Positions 31,785 through 43,374 of a stretch of DNA of 64,000 bases are shown here, in pieces. Location: positions 2,232,001 to 2,296,000 of the forward strand of contig CM065322.1 of the NCBI GenBank assembly GCA_033032175.1, read 5' to 3'. The notes beneath the pieces are model-generated. The model was not told the DNA's origin and searched no databases. It saw nothing but the letters and a program-made list of their open reading frames with translations. Source of the stretch: Saturnia japonica (lineage: Eukaryota; Arthropoda; Insecta; Lepidoptera; Saturniidae). The position numbers were made by a program, and so were the translations under genes. Numbering within the stretch: the stretch's first letter is position 1; every line of letters starts with the position of its first letter.

Positions 31785-32040
31785 CTAGAGAGGTAGGGCC
31801 CAGGGAAATTTCTTTGGAGATTTCGAGGCAAGTAGAGGTTGAAGCAGATGGTCTGGTGGAATACTTCCATCCTACAGAAGATCGAAAATAATCTAGTGTT
31901 GTATAGCTATTTGTGGTAGGGAGGTCCAAGGTCAGGAACTCACTAGTGATAGTTATGGTATTACAAACGTCCCTAAGCTACGGCAGTCGCTTACCATCAG
32001 GCGGGCCTTATGCTTGTTTGTCATCTTTGCTGTATAAAAA
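31785..32040 (-). repeat. Family K repeat, copy 3
   Basis: Inverted: 'gaaatttctttggagatttcg', 'gcaagtagagg', 'ggtattacaaacg', 'ctacggcagtcgcttaccatcaggcgggcc'. The blocks match 49205-49440 read backwards. A 61-codon minus-strand frame is incidental. Confidence 0.5.
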
Positions 32041-32219
32041 AAGAAGTGTTCCTTGAATGGGGGGCGTGCCAATAATAAAGAAGTCTTGAGATAGCCGCAA
32101 GCAATCCTAGCAGACGATCGATGACAACAACCCTTTACAGGAGTATACGACTAAGAAGGAAGGACTGCTACATTTTTTAATGTGCCCAAATCTAACTCCT
32201 GAATTGAATTCAAAAACTA
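32041..32219. other. Short unassigned spacer
   Basis: Nothing recognised. Confidence 0.3.
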
Positions 32220-32465
32220 TGACAGTCTTGGAATTGACTCAGCTGTGCTATGACCAGATTTTCATGCTGTGTTGTATGTACAGTACGAGTGATCGATAGT
32301 TCGTGTCTCCCTGATTTGGGATTTTTATATAAGCTACTTTTGATCTTTATTTAAAAAGTTGTTAAAATAAATATTTCGTTATATTATATAAAAATCATAA
32401 ATCAGCAAAACTCGAAACGTCGACCACTCGTACCGTACATACGACAGTACAATAATTTACAGCGA
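32220..32465. repeat. Two family H fragments in inverted orientation
   Basis: Plus-strand 'gctgtgctatgaccag', 'gtatgtacagtacgag', 'tgatcgatagttcg' and 'tgatttgggattt' (32220-32350) face 'aaatcagc', 'cgaaacgtcgaccactcgtaccgtacatacgacag' (32399-32450) on the other strand. The pair could fold into a long hairpin with a spacer of about 50 bases. Confidence 0.5.
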
Positions 32466-32530
32466 AGGGAACTTCGTTACTACCGAGCACCCCACGATAC
32501 CTCTCGAGCTTTTTTATATAATTAGTAGCT

Positions 32531-32660
32531 GTGCCCGCGGCTTCGCTCGGATGGATGACAGCAGAACGCGTAATGCTTATAACAATCGTAGTTTCTTAAA
32601 ACTTTAATAATTTTTTATTGAATGAAGATATCGTGATACACATTTGTTTTTGATAAATAC
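32531..32660 (-). mobile_element. Helitron D, inverted 3' end
   Basis: 'gctgtgcccgcggcttcgctcgg' is the inverted GC-rich Helitron terminus, and 'cgcgtaatgcttataacaatcgtagtttcttaaaac' is the reverse complement of the segment at 22295-22330. The CTAG itself has changed to GTAG (32527-32530). The 5' end is not visible. Confidence 0.5.
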
Positions 32661-32685
32661 CAAGTTAGATACTTGTAGAATTAAA

Positions 32686-33480
32686 AAAAAAATGGGTGCG
32701 TGTACTTATGTACGCGCGTGAGAAGTTATACTTCTTTGGCATCATTAATTAATTTTAAATGTTTATTATTGATTATTTAATATTTTAAAAATAAATTTAA
32801 TAATAAATTCAAAAATTGAATTTAAGGTTGGTCATTTTTAAAATATTTTTATTGATTTCTTAATTTAATATTTTCACTTTTCATTTTTATCAAAAAAAAA
32901 TCATTAAATTTATTTAGTTATTTTTATAAATATTTATTATTTATTCAATTTAATAGCAAATATTAAAAATTAATATTATAATTTGATATTCAATTTTAAT
33001 TTTTATCACAAACTTTTTATTAATTTTTTTATTAAATTTATTTCTTTATTTTGTAAATATTAAATAACCAATAATAAGTATTTAACATTAATAATTTAAT
33101 AATATTTAGTGTTAATTATATTAAATAAAAGTATTTTAATTTATATCAATAAATAATACATACGGATAGTTAACCTCAATTATATTGGAGCACTTGAAAA
33201 AGTATATAAGCACAATTTTTTTCACTAATATTCACAAATGGTAAGTAATATCAATCAAAATATTCAATTTAAATCACTACTGAATATAATTTATTAGCAC
33301 ATATATAATTCGCACTTGTATGAAACTAAAACACGTGTTGGGAATGTATAAACTAGAAACATGTTGATAAATATTATAAATATGAAAACAGTCATACTGT
33401 TAATTTTGTGTCACAGATGCGCGCGCATCTTAAAATTTCACTCTCATCATTTTTTCATACAGAAGTATAACTTCAAAAAT
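32686..33480. repeat. Very AT-rich island with related ends
   Basis: Between about 32745 and 33165 there is almost no G or C; the sequence is made of irregular TTAATA, AATTTAAT and ATTTATT units. The semi-palindrome AGAAGTTATACTTCT at 32723 has the related motif AGAAGTATAACTTC near 33462, and both are close to CGCGCG. This could be a MITE with an AT-rich core. No gene is present. Confidence 0.45.
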
Positions 33481-34770
33481 CGGGTTGCCATGCGAGAGTG
33501 CCGACAGATGTGAAAACTTAGTGTAAAACTTTAGTATCCCGGAGTGGTGGGGGACGAACTCGATCGTTTCAATAATGACAACACACCGAGTTCTAGTGGT
33601 ATATTACTCTTACATTACTATTCACACTAATGTAATTTCAGTACAAATAACAATTTCGGGCTGCAACACGTACCCCGTCAAAAGATAATCTTGACAACGC
33701 GATCTACAATAAATTTATCTAATTGTTAAGCGCCATCTAGTTGTTCACCGTTGAACCAATGTGACGCGATACACGGTGCAGCCCCTGAATTATACACTTA
33801 GTTATTGGGTTATGAATTGCATTTTATTTATGAATTGTATTTTATTAATTATTAGAAACTTTAAAATACATTTAATATTATTTTATGAAGGACGCGTTCG
33901 CAGTCTGCTATATGTACATGCATATATGCATAAACTATAGCTGCGTCTCGTAACGGTGTCGCGAGTCCAGAGATTTTATCTCACCTAAAAATATGCGTAC
34001 CGCGATAAAAGAAGTTTTCACTTCAAGAACTCTGTCCAATAGATAGTTTTTGCATGAACATTAATTATTTTATTCAAATAGATATAATATTCATACTGTT
34101 GTTAAGTTATATATTTATTGTTTCGTTAGGTCTTTGTAAAACAGAATACCATTTTGTAAAAATATTTAAATCATCACTTGGCTAAAGCTGAACCAATTAA
34201 TTTACTGTATGTACGAGCATTTCAAATAAATTTAAATAAATAAATAAGAGTTTTTAATTTTGAATCATATTTTAGTCTTCATACACTAGCAAATGTCATT
34301 TGTATATTTATATCTAGTAAATTATTTAAAACTCCTAAAACAATTTTGAAAACTTCAGTTTTCACAAGAAGTTTTGCAATCTTGAGGATCATATGTTGGA
34401 AAATTATGAGCTAGTTAGTATTTTCCTAGCATCTTTATTCCAGTAATATTTAGTTGGTTAATTAGTATTTTAAATTTGTTTCGCAAAAGAACGTTATCGC
34501 ACTAAAACTGTCACTATGATATAGGTGTGTGACGCCTAAGGCCCCGGAGTGATGAAATTCAATCGAGATGTAAATAATATTTTGTTCTGTTTTAAAACAT
34601 TTAAAATTAAACATAAAACAAACCGTAAAAGAGGTCGGGAGTACCACCTTCGTATCGGATGTGAAGATCTTTTAACAGGGACATTTGATCGGAACGGACG
34701 TCCAGCATGCTACCGAGCATGTTGTGTTGGATAATTTAAATTTCATTGATGTACTTTGATGGGTGATACA
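33481..34770. other. Gene-free DNA
   Basis: No repeat or gene named. 'agcatgctaccgagcatg' near 34705 is a small inverted repeat. The two 61-codon frames at 34462-34734 overlap on opposite strands and show no domain. Confidence 0.35.
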
Positions 34771-34990
34771 CTAGCTGTACTCGTGACTTCGTTCGCGTGG
34801 ATATTGGAAAACAATATAAATTGATAACAGGCGTAAGGCAATTTCATCTACCGAGATAAATAGTATTCTATTCAGGTTATAAACTATCTGCTCATAAAAT
34901 TTTATCCAAATCCGTTCAGCTGGTATTACATGATTGAGTAAAGATTAAGTATCAAACATTCAAAGTTCAAAAATGTAACTTAACAAACTA
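34771..34990 (-). mobile_element. Helitron D-type, inverted 3' end
   Basis: A at 34770, CTAG at 34771-34774, then 'ctgtactcgtgacttcgttcgcg' is an inverted Helitron terminus. 'ttatccaaatccgttcagctg' follows. The 5' end is uncertain. Confidence 0.5.
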
Positions 34991-35947
34991 ACTTTCCCGA
35001 ACTATTTTTCTAAAATTAAAACCTATAATGATCATATTGACACAAACAAAGATATTGTATGTTCTGTTTATATATCCGGATTTAACACAAAAACGGCTTG
35101 AGTTGACCAATTCTCATGTACACGAAAATCGTATGTCATTGGTCAATTGATAGGATATAAGAAATTGAAATATTTCTTTTAGAGATCGTAAAAAAGGATA
35201 TTAAAAAAAATACATTTTCACTAATTGTTAAACGATTTTGATGAAATTTTATATACGGGAACTAGAAGTAAATCCATGACTTTGGAAGAATTGTCGATAA
35301 TGTTTTTAGAATTTTGAAAAAAAAAAACAACCAAATATCGTATTAATTATCAACCGATTTTTATGAAATTTTAATCTAATACCGATCTATAATGATCATA
35401 TCAAGATATTTAAATACACCGAACGTCTATATGTCACGGGCAACAGGCGCGAAATGGGGAATAAGTTTTGGCGGGGCCAACTCATAAATCAGAAAGACCA
35501 GTGTAGCTCAATTAAAACCCCCTTATATCTGATGGTTTCCAGGCGGACCGGCCGCTGGTGCTTATTTTTTCGAAACGTATCGACGTTTTTAAACGGCTCT
35601 TTGTCAACGCTTTATTTAGTTTTTAATGGGTTTCGTTCGTCTCATTATGGTTTTATTACTGTATCCAAGTTAAGCTCAATGTTTTGTATTTTTATGTTTA
35701 ATGTAATTTAATCATGGTTGTTTGTTAGGGAATAAAATTTTATTATTTTAATTTGTTTTTAATTTTACTTGTGTTAATTTATTATTTGAAGTGGTGATAG
35801 TTATGAGTAAGTATGTATTCTACTCGTGTTAGATTTATTGGATATACGTGTACGCGTAAATGTCAACAGCTGAAACCAGCAGTAAGTGTAATTATTTCTC
35901 TTTCTCTTTCTTTTATTTGACCTATTTTTATTTATAGATTCTGGGTA
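34991..35947. other. Gene-free DNA with a family P copy
   Basis: Apart from the family P copy at 35115-35350, unassigned. A frame of 85 codons at 35454-35711 begins in a GC-richer patch but has no domain I recognise. Confidence 0.35.
35115..35350 (+). repeat. Family P repeat, copy 2
   Basis: 'cattggtcaattgatagg', 'tataagaaatt', 'ttttagagatcgtaaa', 'gggaactagaagtaaatccatga' follow the order in 7290-7480. Mismatches are frequent. Confidence 0.45.
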
Positions 35948-36314
35948 TCTATACATAGTATAAAGTAAAGTCCCTTTCCGCTTTCTGTCCTTTTAGACGC
36001 ATAGATCTTTTAAACTACGAAATGGATTTTAATTCAGTTTTCAATATAATTTAAACATTTTTTAAACATGTATACAACACACGCCAATTAAGTTTTTGTA
36101 TAGTAGAGAAAATTCAGTTACTTGTAATGAAGTCGTCAAAAAATGGTTTTCGGGCGCTTACATGGCTTACGCTGTCTAAACCTTAAGAGACATATTAAAA
36201 TTATGTAATATAGAATTGTAGCTCTTAAAAAACCTAGAGAAAAGTCCGGGACAACATATATCTGTCTCCTACACTTGACTTGAAATAACCATTTTTATCT
36301 TCAACATTATATTA

Positions 36315-37561
36315 GGTCCTTACATATGAAATTGGCGTTTTGTTGAAATGGTCACTTTGATCTCAAATATCTGGCGTCTGGTTAGATATTCCAAATTCAA
36401 ATTTTTCCAAATTTAGGCTTGTGTATTTGTGTTTTGAATTTAGTGATTCATTTCTTTTCGCACCATTTTATTTTTCTTTGACATCGTTCTTTTCACAAAA
36501 TAAAAACTTCAAATATTGCCTTATTTACGAATATAAGTTCCATTGTGGAATCAGCGCTGCAGAATAAGCTCGAAGGATTAATTATGTGTATGGGAAAGCT
36601 ACTATAAAAGAAAACACGGTACGTTTTTGGTTCCAACGTTTTCATTCTGAAATTTTGACCTACGAAACAAACCCCGTGGACGAATCAAAGGTGATCGTTG
36701 AAGCGAATCATTCGCAACCCACATCAGAGTTAGAGGCAGGCTTCGGTGTGAGTGATAAAAAAAAATCACTTTAAACAAACAGGAAAAGTGAAAAAGCTCG
36801 AGAAATGGGTATCGCATAAATTGACTGAAGCACGCCAACAAACACTTATTGAGTTCTGCATTACATTACTCAACCGTCACAATAACGAGAGAATTTTGAA
36901 TCGTATTGTTACTTGTGACGATAAATGGATCCTTTACGAGAATCGGAAACGCTCATCGCAGTGGTTGAACTCAGGAGAACCGGCCAAATCCTGTCCCAAG
37001 CGAAAGTCGTCTCAGAAAAAGGTACTGGTTAGTGTTTGGTAGACCAGTGCTGGTGTCATACACTAGAGCTTCGTAAGATCTGTCCAGACGATAACGGCAG
37101 ATCAGTATTGTCAACAATTGCAAGCCATGATGGAAAAGCTAGCCGTTTAACAACCGAGACTGGTCAATATCTCAAGCCCAACGGTACTTCAGAACAACGC
37201 TAGAACCCATACTTTACGAAGGACAGTCGCTAAATTAGACGAACTGCGGCTGGAATATCTCCGAAGCCCACCATATTCCCCGGACATTGCTCCAATAGAT
37301 TACTACTTTATTCGGAATTTGGACAATTTTTTGCAAGGAAAATAAATTCAATTCCGATGAGGCTGTCCAAATTGCCTTCAAAGATTTTATTGATTCTTGC
37401 TCCCACAATTTTTTCAGCAATGGAATCAATGAAGTACCTTTAAAATGGTGAAAGTGCATATATAATAATGGTACATACTTCGATTGATTAAATCTATAAT
37501 TTCATAATATTTTTTCATTTTACTTTTACCATATAAAACGTTAATTTCACAAGTAAGGACC
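36315..37561 (+). mobile_element. Inactive mariner transposon
   Basis: A 1,247-base unit between TA (36313-36314) and TA (37562-37563). The left end GGTCCTTACATATGAAATTG and the inverted right end (GGTCCTTACTTGTGAAATTA) are diverged terminal repeats. It contains a broken transposase on the plus strand. More decayed than the mariner at 22389 and from a related but different lineage. Confidence 0.9.
36507..37452 (+). pseudogene. Mariner transposase, broken
   Basis: Cecropia-like mariner motifs can be followed across several frames: an N-terminal IYEYKFHCG region with an in-frame stop, then VRFWFQRF, a frameshift near 36760, GKVKKLEKWVSHKL (the linker), TCDDKWILYENRKRSSQW with the first catalytic Asp, a stop at 37040, then a QNNART segment and YSPDIAPIDYYF with the third Asp. 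The second catalytic Asp has become Asn (LQNNAR). Further stops follow. Several independent hits mean it is long dead. The terminal repeats could still be mobilised if a matching transposase were present, but there is no evidence of that. Confidence 0.88.
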
Positions 37562-37828
37562 TAATAATTAATAATATTACTTAATTTGCAAAGCTATTTT
37601 CTCCAATTCAGTATCAATCTATATCCAGATATTTGTTAGTCAACTTGCGAATTTTATGTTGAGTAAAATTGCTCTCTACAGTTTTCTTTTTAAATGAATA
37701 CCGTAGAAGATATCACGAACTAAAAATTCCTCTCAGCAAAACCGGTTGCGGTCGGTTGGCCGGTACTCCGCACCTATGATGAATTACGCGTCGCGAGCTA
37801 AGCGCACTATTCGTATTTATGAAGTTAC

Positions 37829-38083
37829 ATAACATACCGTCACGCCTGTATTCCCGAAGTGTTAGGCAGAGGAGTACGTATACTAATATTTCGCCGGGTA
37901 TGTTTTTGGTCTCGAGTAATAAGGAGCCTATTGCCATTAATCGGACACGAAACCAAACTCCAAACTGCTACTGAGAACTTCATATAAACTTACACCTATT
38001 AATGCTTTGCTCGACCTGGGAATCGAACATAGGATCTCGAGCATAGTAGTCGCGTTTAGGACCACTAGGCTAATAAGACAGTT
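37829..38083 (-). mobile_element. SINE-1, tRNA-like, copy 3
   Basis: Inverted copy with 'acataccgtcacgcc', 'ttcgccgggtatgtttttgg', 'ctgggaatcgaac' (box B inverted) and 'accactaggctaataag' (box A inverted). It sits within Helitron A at the same internal position as in the copy at 44476. The copy at 48303-48797 lacks it. Confidence 0.7.
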
Positions 38084-38242
38084 ATGATTTATCAATATTA
38101 AAGCGATAAACTCTAAAATCAGGCTTTTTTAAATGAACTACACCAATTGTAAATTCTACCCTTTTTTCACAAGAGAATGAATAATAAAATACAATGCAGA
38201 TAAATAAATATCGTATTTTATAATTCATTAAACCTTAACATA

Positions 38243-38564
38243 TCTATACTATAATATTGTAAAGTTCAATTGTTGTTTCTTTGTTTGAAAGCACTAATCT
38301 CTGTAACTACTAGTCAAATTTTAAAAATATATTTTTTGCATTTTATAGTCTATTTATTACCAAAGGTTAATAGGTTATACAACTTCAATCTTCAGTATAA
38401 AGTAGCGGAGCAGTAATCATGAAAGTCAAATAATCCAGAAAGCTGTTGGCATGTACAGGAAGTGAGAATAAACAGTGTGAACAACGGATGCGTTGGCGGT
38501 GACGAGGTGGATACTTAGTTGGTCGAATAAATTTAACATGAGTGAAACCGTAGGGCGATACTAG
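38243..38564 (+). mobile_element. Helitron B, compact complete copy
   Basis: A at 38242, TCTATACTATAATATTGTAAAG at the 5' end (38243), 'tttgtttgaaagcactaatctctg', 'ggagcagtaatc', 'gatgcgttggcgg' and a 3' end '...gtgaaaccgtagggcgatactag' with CTAG at 38561-38564 followed by T. Both termini fit the Helitron pattern. At 322 bases it is one of the shortest copies. An overlapping minus-strand frame is incidental. Confidence 0.7.
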
Positions 38565-39209
38565 TGTAAAGTTTACAAGGGCTAAACTTCTGCAACTCGA
38601 CATCTATATACTCCTATTTTGCGTAGTTGACAAAGTTAGTATAAATAAGATAGCCCTTGACTTTAAGCAACAAGTAGTCGAAGATAAACAATGCTAACTG
38701 CTAACTTCATTAGCTCCCAATTTTTACTGTGGGGAAACACTTGTACCTGTCTTCCATTTTTGCTTTGATTCCATCCTGAGAATGGTAGGGGAAAATTATA
38801 ATTTACCTTACTAATACATTCTGGTTTTAAAACGTTTCTCATCACAGTCTTAGGGTTAATGTAGAATTAGAATTCAGAACATTGCTTCAATCGCTTATAG
38901 TGGGCATTTGTAAGATAATATTTTTAAAAAATCATACTGTGTTATACACCGGTACATTTTCATATTGCAAATCGTTCTAATTTCTCTCGACTGTATCACA
39001 ATAAAAACTTAGTGATATTTAACCGGCGATGTACGATGAATCGATTTTTTGTTTGTTACGGTTCTGATCGTAACTGAATGATGGTCAGCTACGTACTCAG
39101 GTATTCCGTTATTTATTATCCCATGTTATTATTATAGCTTATTTTTTATAGTCGTGGCAAATTGACGGAATTGTGCTTTATGGTAAACAACGGAAGATCA
39201 ACCACCCAT
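38565..39209. other. Gene-free AT-rich DNA
   Basis: No gene or repeat recognised. Confidence 0.4.
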
Positions 39210-39440
39210 CGCAGTCTTCATGCCGGTTTGAGTTAATAAAAACTGGATATTCAATGGTTGTTCTCGAAACGCGACGTGGCAAAGAAAATCACTATGCTCT
39301 ATTCACCGTCGCGTTGGTTGTATCTTCAATCGGACTGAACAACCCTGCCAACCCACTATCGCTATTTCTTCATTAACCAGTGAAGTGTAGCACAGAAGAG
39401 GTTGTCTTGTGTCTCTCTTTGTAGTCTTAAGATGTTATTT
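39210..39440 (+). repeat. Family J repeat, copy 1
   Basis: 'aataaaaactggata', 'tcgaaacgcgacg', 'aatcactatg', 'attcaccgtcgcgttggtt', 'gtgtctctctttgtagtcttaagatg' recur in order with mismatches at 61590-61810, same strand. A 67-codon frame here is not conserved in the other copy, so it is probably not a gene. Confidence 0.45.
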
Positions 39441-39611
39441 GACACCCTTTACACCTTAATGTTGACACGCTCCTTTTTTTACTTCGTTCGGTAATTGATT
39501 TTTAAGGGTCAAATATAATAACATGAGTATATAAGAGACAATAAGAGAAATGCAAAATATTCTAAACAGTAAATTTATTGTTTGTATACAGCGATGCAAC
39601 CAAAGAATTTT

Positions 39612-39790
39612 ATTTACCTCTAACTGGATCTCAAGTGCAGCTGCCGGAAGACACCTACCTATAGTTGCTTGGCGATAGATTTTCAACTTGAGTGTGGTTG
39701 CGGGTAATAAAAAATGGCCCTACCACTACGCTATAGTTTTATCACGATTTTTCCCTGAACCGAAAGTTGACTCATGGAGAATCTAACAAG
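39612..39790 (-). mobile_element. SINE-2, inverted copy, head missing
   Basis: 'ctcaagtgcagctgccgg', 'acacctacct', 'gatagattttcaacttgag', 'ccctaccactacgctatag' and 'atcacgat' are the SINE-2 body read backwards. The tRNA-like head is absent, so the copy is 5'-truncated. Confidence 0.6.
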
Positions 39791-40384
39791 TTACAACTGA
39801 GAAATCATTATTTAAAATTTTAGCTTGCTTGTTTAACAATAGTACTGCGTATATTTGAGCAGTAGAGGCTTAACGAAATTATTATAGAATTATCGTTGTT
39901 GCTTATATTTTACTTTTAAATAATGTTATATTTGGAATGTAATTATATACAAATTTTGAGGAGTACCACACATTCCGGTGGGAGTCTTGATTCCTCGTGC
40001 TTTTACCTAAATACATCCTCGGTTTTATAAAGTATAAATTTTTGATAGGAACGAAGACGTCCTCTTTCCCATTACACCGTTTTTTTTTTGTATTATTTTA
40101 CATGCCTGTAGTATAATCACTCCACTTATTTATTTAAGTAAAGTTTAATACTCGTAAGTTCTAGTATTATTTTTTATCTATTTATTGTTGTTTTGCGGTT
40201 TATAGGGTGAATTAATAAAGTTATTTGTGTTGCTCTGAAAAAGATTTATTTCTTATTACGCACAATCCTTTGACATAAATAAACATAGTTTTAACAATTC
40301 TCTTTCACAAAACCTTGTCTGACAGAGAAACAACATTTGAAGATATTATTCAAAAACTACTTTTCATATCTTCTAACTGAAACT
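39791..40384. other. Gene-free AT-rich DNA
   Basis: No gene or repeat recognised. Confidence 0.4.
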
Positions 40385-40615
40385 ATAAAGGGTGACATGT
40401 TGTGGTTTTATTTTTAATTCTTTAACTTAGGTTTTTTGTCCCTTTATTATGTAATATTGATGTCAGTTTCTGTGGTATAGCTTGGTTGTTGTGCTTAAAT
40501 GAAGTGGACTAAAATTAATATAAACTGAGAGCATGCATTTTGAGATGTCAGAAAACCCCCTTAGATAGTTCTGACAAGGGAGCCACCATCTTGACAGAAG
40601 ACTCTACTTGGTATA
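40385..40615 (+). repeat. Family F repeat, copy 3
   Basis: 'catgttgtggttttatttttaattc', 'ttattatgtaatattgatgtca', 'agcatgcattttgagatgtcag', 'gttctgacaagggagccaccat'. Good order match with 7945-8150. A 64-codon frame across its end is incidental. Confidence 0.6.
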
Positions 40616-41480
40616 ATAGAAAAATTTACGAAGGCCTGGCACTGGAATGTGCTTTTTGCGGCGCCAAAACAAGAACAAGAATTAACTATAAAATTTATTT
40701 TGACATAGTGGACATAGACACAGAGATAACGTAGATAACAACTAAATTACATTATATTTATTATATGTAGTGTAAAGACCTGAAATATCATCTCTGATCA
40801 TATATGAAAAATTGTCCGTAGAAAAGCGTTAAATTATGGAGGCGTAAAATTTAAAGTTAGCACAAAAAGTTATTATTATTAATTTATTTTAGCCCACTTA
40901 CAACATTAAAAATTATAAAATCACGAAAAAGTATCATTCCCTCTTCCAACACTAACCCCATTTTGGTAGGTTTTTGAATTTTAATTTGCTATTTACAGCT
41001 GGAGACTTTTTTAACATGTCAGCCAAATAAGATTTTTTTCCTTACTCTCTATAACTTATTACCAAAGAATTGACATTTAATAATTATAGAAATCAATCCT
41101 CCGCATTAAATATATTTTACGTATGAGATATTTAATACTACGGAGGTCAGAGTCCCCGTACAAGTGATCACTCCACGCCTGTTCTCTCTATTAACATGGA
41201 TAGTGGTTAGAATGTTCTATTACGGTATTATGACAGTTCATTCGTCCAATTAACAAAGATTGATATCGACTAAATCTAATTCGAATTATAATGGCTCGTG
41301 CTTCGGCTACGACCGTGAAATTTGGTAAAAGTCGTTGCCGATTTCATATGAAAATTTTTAGTAGGTAAATTACTTTAGTCAGTTATATCTCAAGTAAGTT
41401 AGTTTATATTCGAGAGTAAATTATTAGAGAATTTATGAAGAAAAGTCCAGGTATATAATAGACATTTTTGAAGTGCAAGT
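40616..41480. other. Gene-free AT-rich DNA
   Basis: No gene or repeat recognised. Confidence 0.4.
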
Positions 41481-41711
41481 TTTATAAGTACCTTTGCGAT
41501 TTGAAACGTGATGAAACGAAAAAGCGACACTAAAAGAGAGAAACACACATCTATAGTATTTAATTTGCGAGAGAATGAGATAGAATACATTTACATTATA
41601 CACGGTTAATGCAAGTCCTGATTTTCACGACTATGATCGTCGTCCAATTGGCCTAGCGGTGTGACGACCAGAATTATATACACTGTTGTGCGTGTTAAGC
41701 AATGGTTGATA
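41481..41711 (+). repeat. tRNA-like SINE family H, copy 2
   Basis: 'cctttgcgatttgaaacgtgatgaaacgaa', 'gcgagagaatgagatagaa', 'cacggttaatgcaagtc', 'gatcgtcgtcc', and box-A-like TTGGCCTAGCGGTG near 41648. It ends before the box B seen in the first copy. Confidence 0.6.
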
Positions 41712-42232
41712 TTATATTTACCTTCTGTGGACATTATCTGTTTTCTGTTTCGACAAAAATGCACAATTCCCCTCCGTCCCTCCTTTTACCTACATGCATA
41801 CTCTGCTAAACCGCAAACGTAAGCAGTCGCTTGAAAGCAGCCCTATATATATATATATATAACATTTATTAACGCCGCGTCGTCGTCTATACGACACGCT
41901 AACCCACGGGTCGCCACGCTCGAGTCTTTAAGTGTTTGTGGAAGCACATGTGTGTATGCTATGAACGTGCATCAAGAAACGCTAGAACAATAGCCATACA
42001 GATCTGCCACCTGCGTGACCTAAGTACCAAGTAAGTGTACATGTTTCTTTCCTTAAGCTCAACTGATTCCGCCACTTTCCTTTCTTGTGCTTGAGCAGTT
42101 TCCATCATAATTCCATTGTGTTGATACAGATAGCATTAACAACAAAAAATACAATCCACATCTCTTCTTCATTAAACCCGCATAAAATAAGTAAACATTT
42201 TTAATTGGCTAACGAGCCAAATATTTACCAAG
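41712..42232. other. Gene-free DNA with a (TA)n run
   Basis: A (TA)n microsatellite lies at about 41846-41863. A GC-richer block follows to 42010 ('gccgcgtcgtcgtctatacg...'). No gene is recognised. Confidence 0.35.
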
Positions 42233-42500
42233 CAATGATGATTGAGTTGGTAGCGTGTACGCCCTCCGCGCCTGATCCTTGCAATGACCTTAGGCTTTCG
42301 GTGAAGGAAAACATCGTGATTAAGCCATAGCATAGCGGTTAGTCTTCTTCCAATGCCCGCCTAGCTACCTACCACTCTCAAGTTGAAAATCTGTCGCTAA
42401 ACACCAACAGGTGTGTTCTGGCAGCTGCACTTGAGAGCCAGTCTTCCACTAGGCTTAATATTAGGTGAGATTGTGGCCACAAGGCAAACCTATAACGATA
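42233..42500 (+). mobile_element. SINE-2, copy 5
   Basis: 'tgagttggtagcgtgtacg', 'ccttgcaatgacc', 'catcgtgattaagccatagcat', 'tcaagttgaaaatctgtcgc', 'ggtgtgttctggcagctgcacttgagagccagtcttc' (in parts) and 'ggtgagattgtggcc'. The box B region carries a short deletion (the TTCGAA is missing), so it is unlikely to be transcribed from its own promoter. Confidence 0.65.
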
Positions 42501-43119
42501 AAAAAATGTAGGAGTGGTCGATAGTTCGATCCTGATGATTTCGGATTTCTAAAAATATATTTTAAAGAAGATATTTTTATGTTTTCTTAAGGTTTCCACT
42601 TAGACGAAGTTTCACTAAGAACTGCACACTCTTTTTTATCGAAGCACAGCAGTGATTTCACTATACCTGATGGTGACTACCGTGGGATCGAGAATCCATC
42701 CATCAGTCGTGCCAACCACCAGTTCAGAGACAACTATGTTACGTTAGACGTGTAACATACTCAAAACCGGATGTCAATTTATAGTCAAACATAGGCTTAA
42801 GGGCTGGTCAATACTTCGATCAACGAATAAGCATTGCTATACAACGAGGTAATGTGGCCAGCCTACTTGGTACTTTTCCTTCTGGCGGTGATTTGGATGG
42901 CATTACAGTAATTTACATTATTAGATGTACCCATATATTATTAAACGATGACATAAGCCTCATATAAATCAAAGTAAACACATATAATAATATCTGTATA
43001 ACCACAGTTATTAATGTTATGTTACAATAGTGATCCCTCCAATAACAACTTTTAAATTACTGATTTACGTAAAAACATATATTTAATTTGCAGACAGTTC
43101 TATCTATATTAGGTAATTT
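42501..43119. other. Gene-free DNA with a family H fragment
   Basis: At 42510-42560 'ggagtggtcgatagttcgatcc' and 'tgatttcggatttc' match the 3' part of family H. The rest is unassigned. Confidence 0.35.
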
Positions 43120-43374
43120 GGAATATAAAGTATCCTGTCCTATGATGATTTCAGTATTCTAACAAAAAGGCGGCTCCCTTTTTAAAGTTTTCTGGGGAGT
43201 TTTCATGCGATCTCAGAATGTATGCTTCCAGTTTATATTTATTATCCACTTTACTTATGCACAAAAACCAAACTTTATCACGCAAAAGTCACCAATATTA
43301 CATAATATAGGGTTTAAAACGTTGGATAATATAATTAATGAAAAATAAAAACCACAACACGTGACTTCAAGACA
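43120..43374 (-). repeat. Family F repeat, copy 4
   Basis: Inverted: 'ggcggctccctttttaaag', 'gcatgcgatctcagaatgtatgc'-like blocks, 'attacataatatagg' and 'aaaataaaaaccacaacac'. It abuts the family L segment. Confidence 0.55.

Larger units (their letters stand above)
35948..38160 (+). mobile_element. Helitron A with mariner and SINE-1 inside
   Basis: Starts TCTATACATAGTATAAAG after an A at 35947, a Helitron-type 5' end, followed by 'gcatagatcttttaaactacg'. The sequence to 36312 and from 37564 matches, inverted, the copy at 44363-45174. A dead mariner interrupts it at 36315-37561, and SINE-1 at 37829-38083. The last 30 or so bases, which should hold the GC-rich 3' end and CTAG, are missing after 'gtaaattctaccc'. 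Without inserts it would be about 700 bases. Confidence 0.65.
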
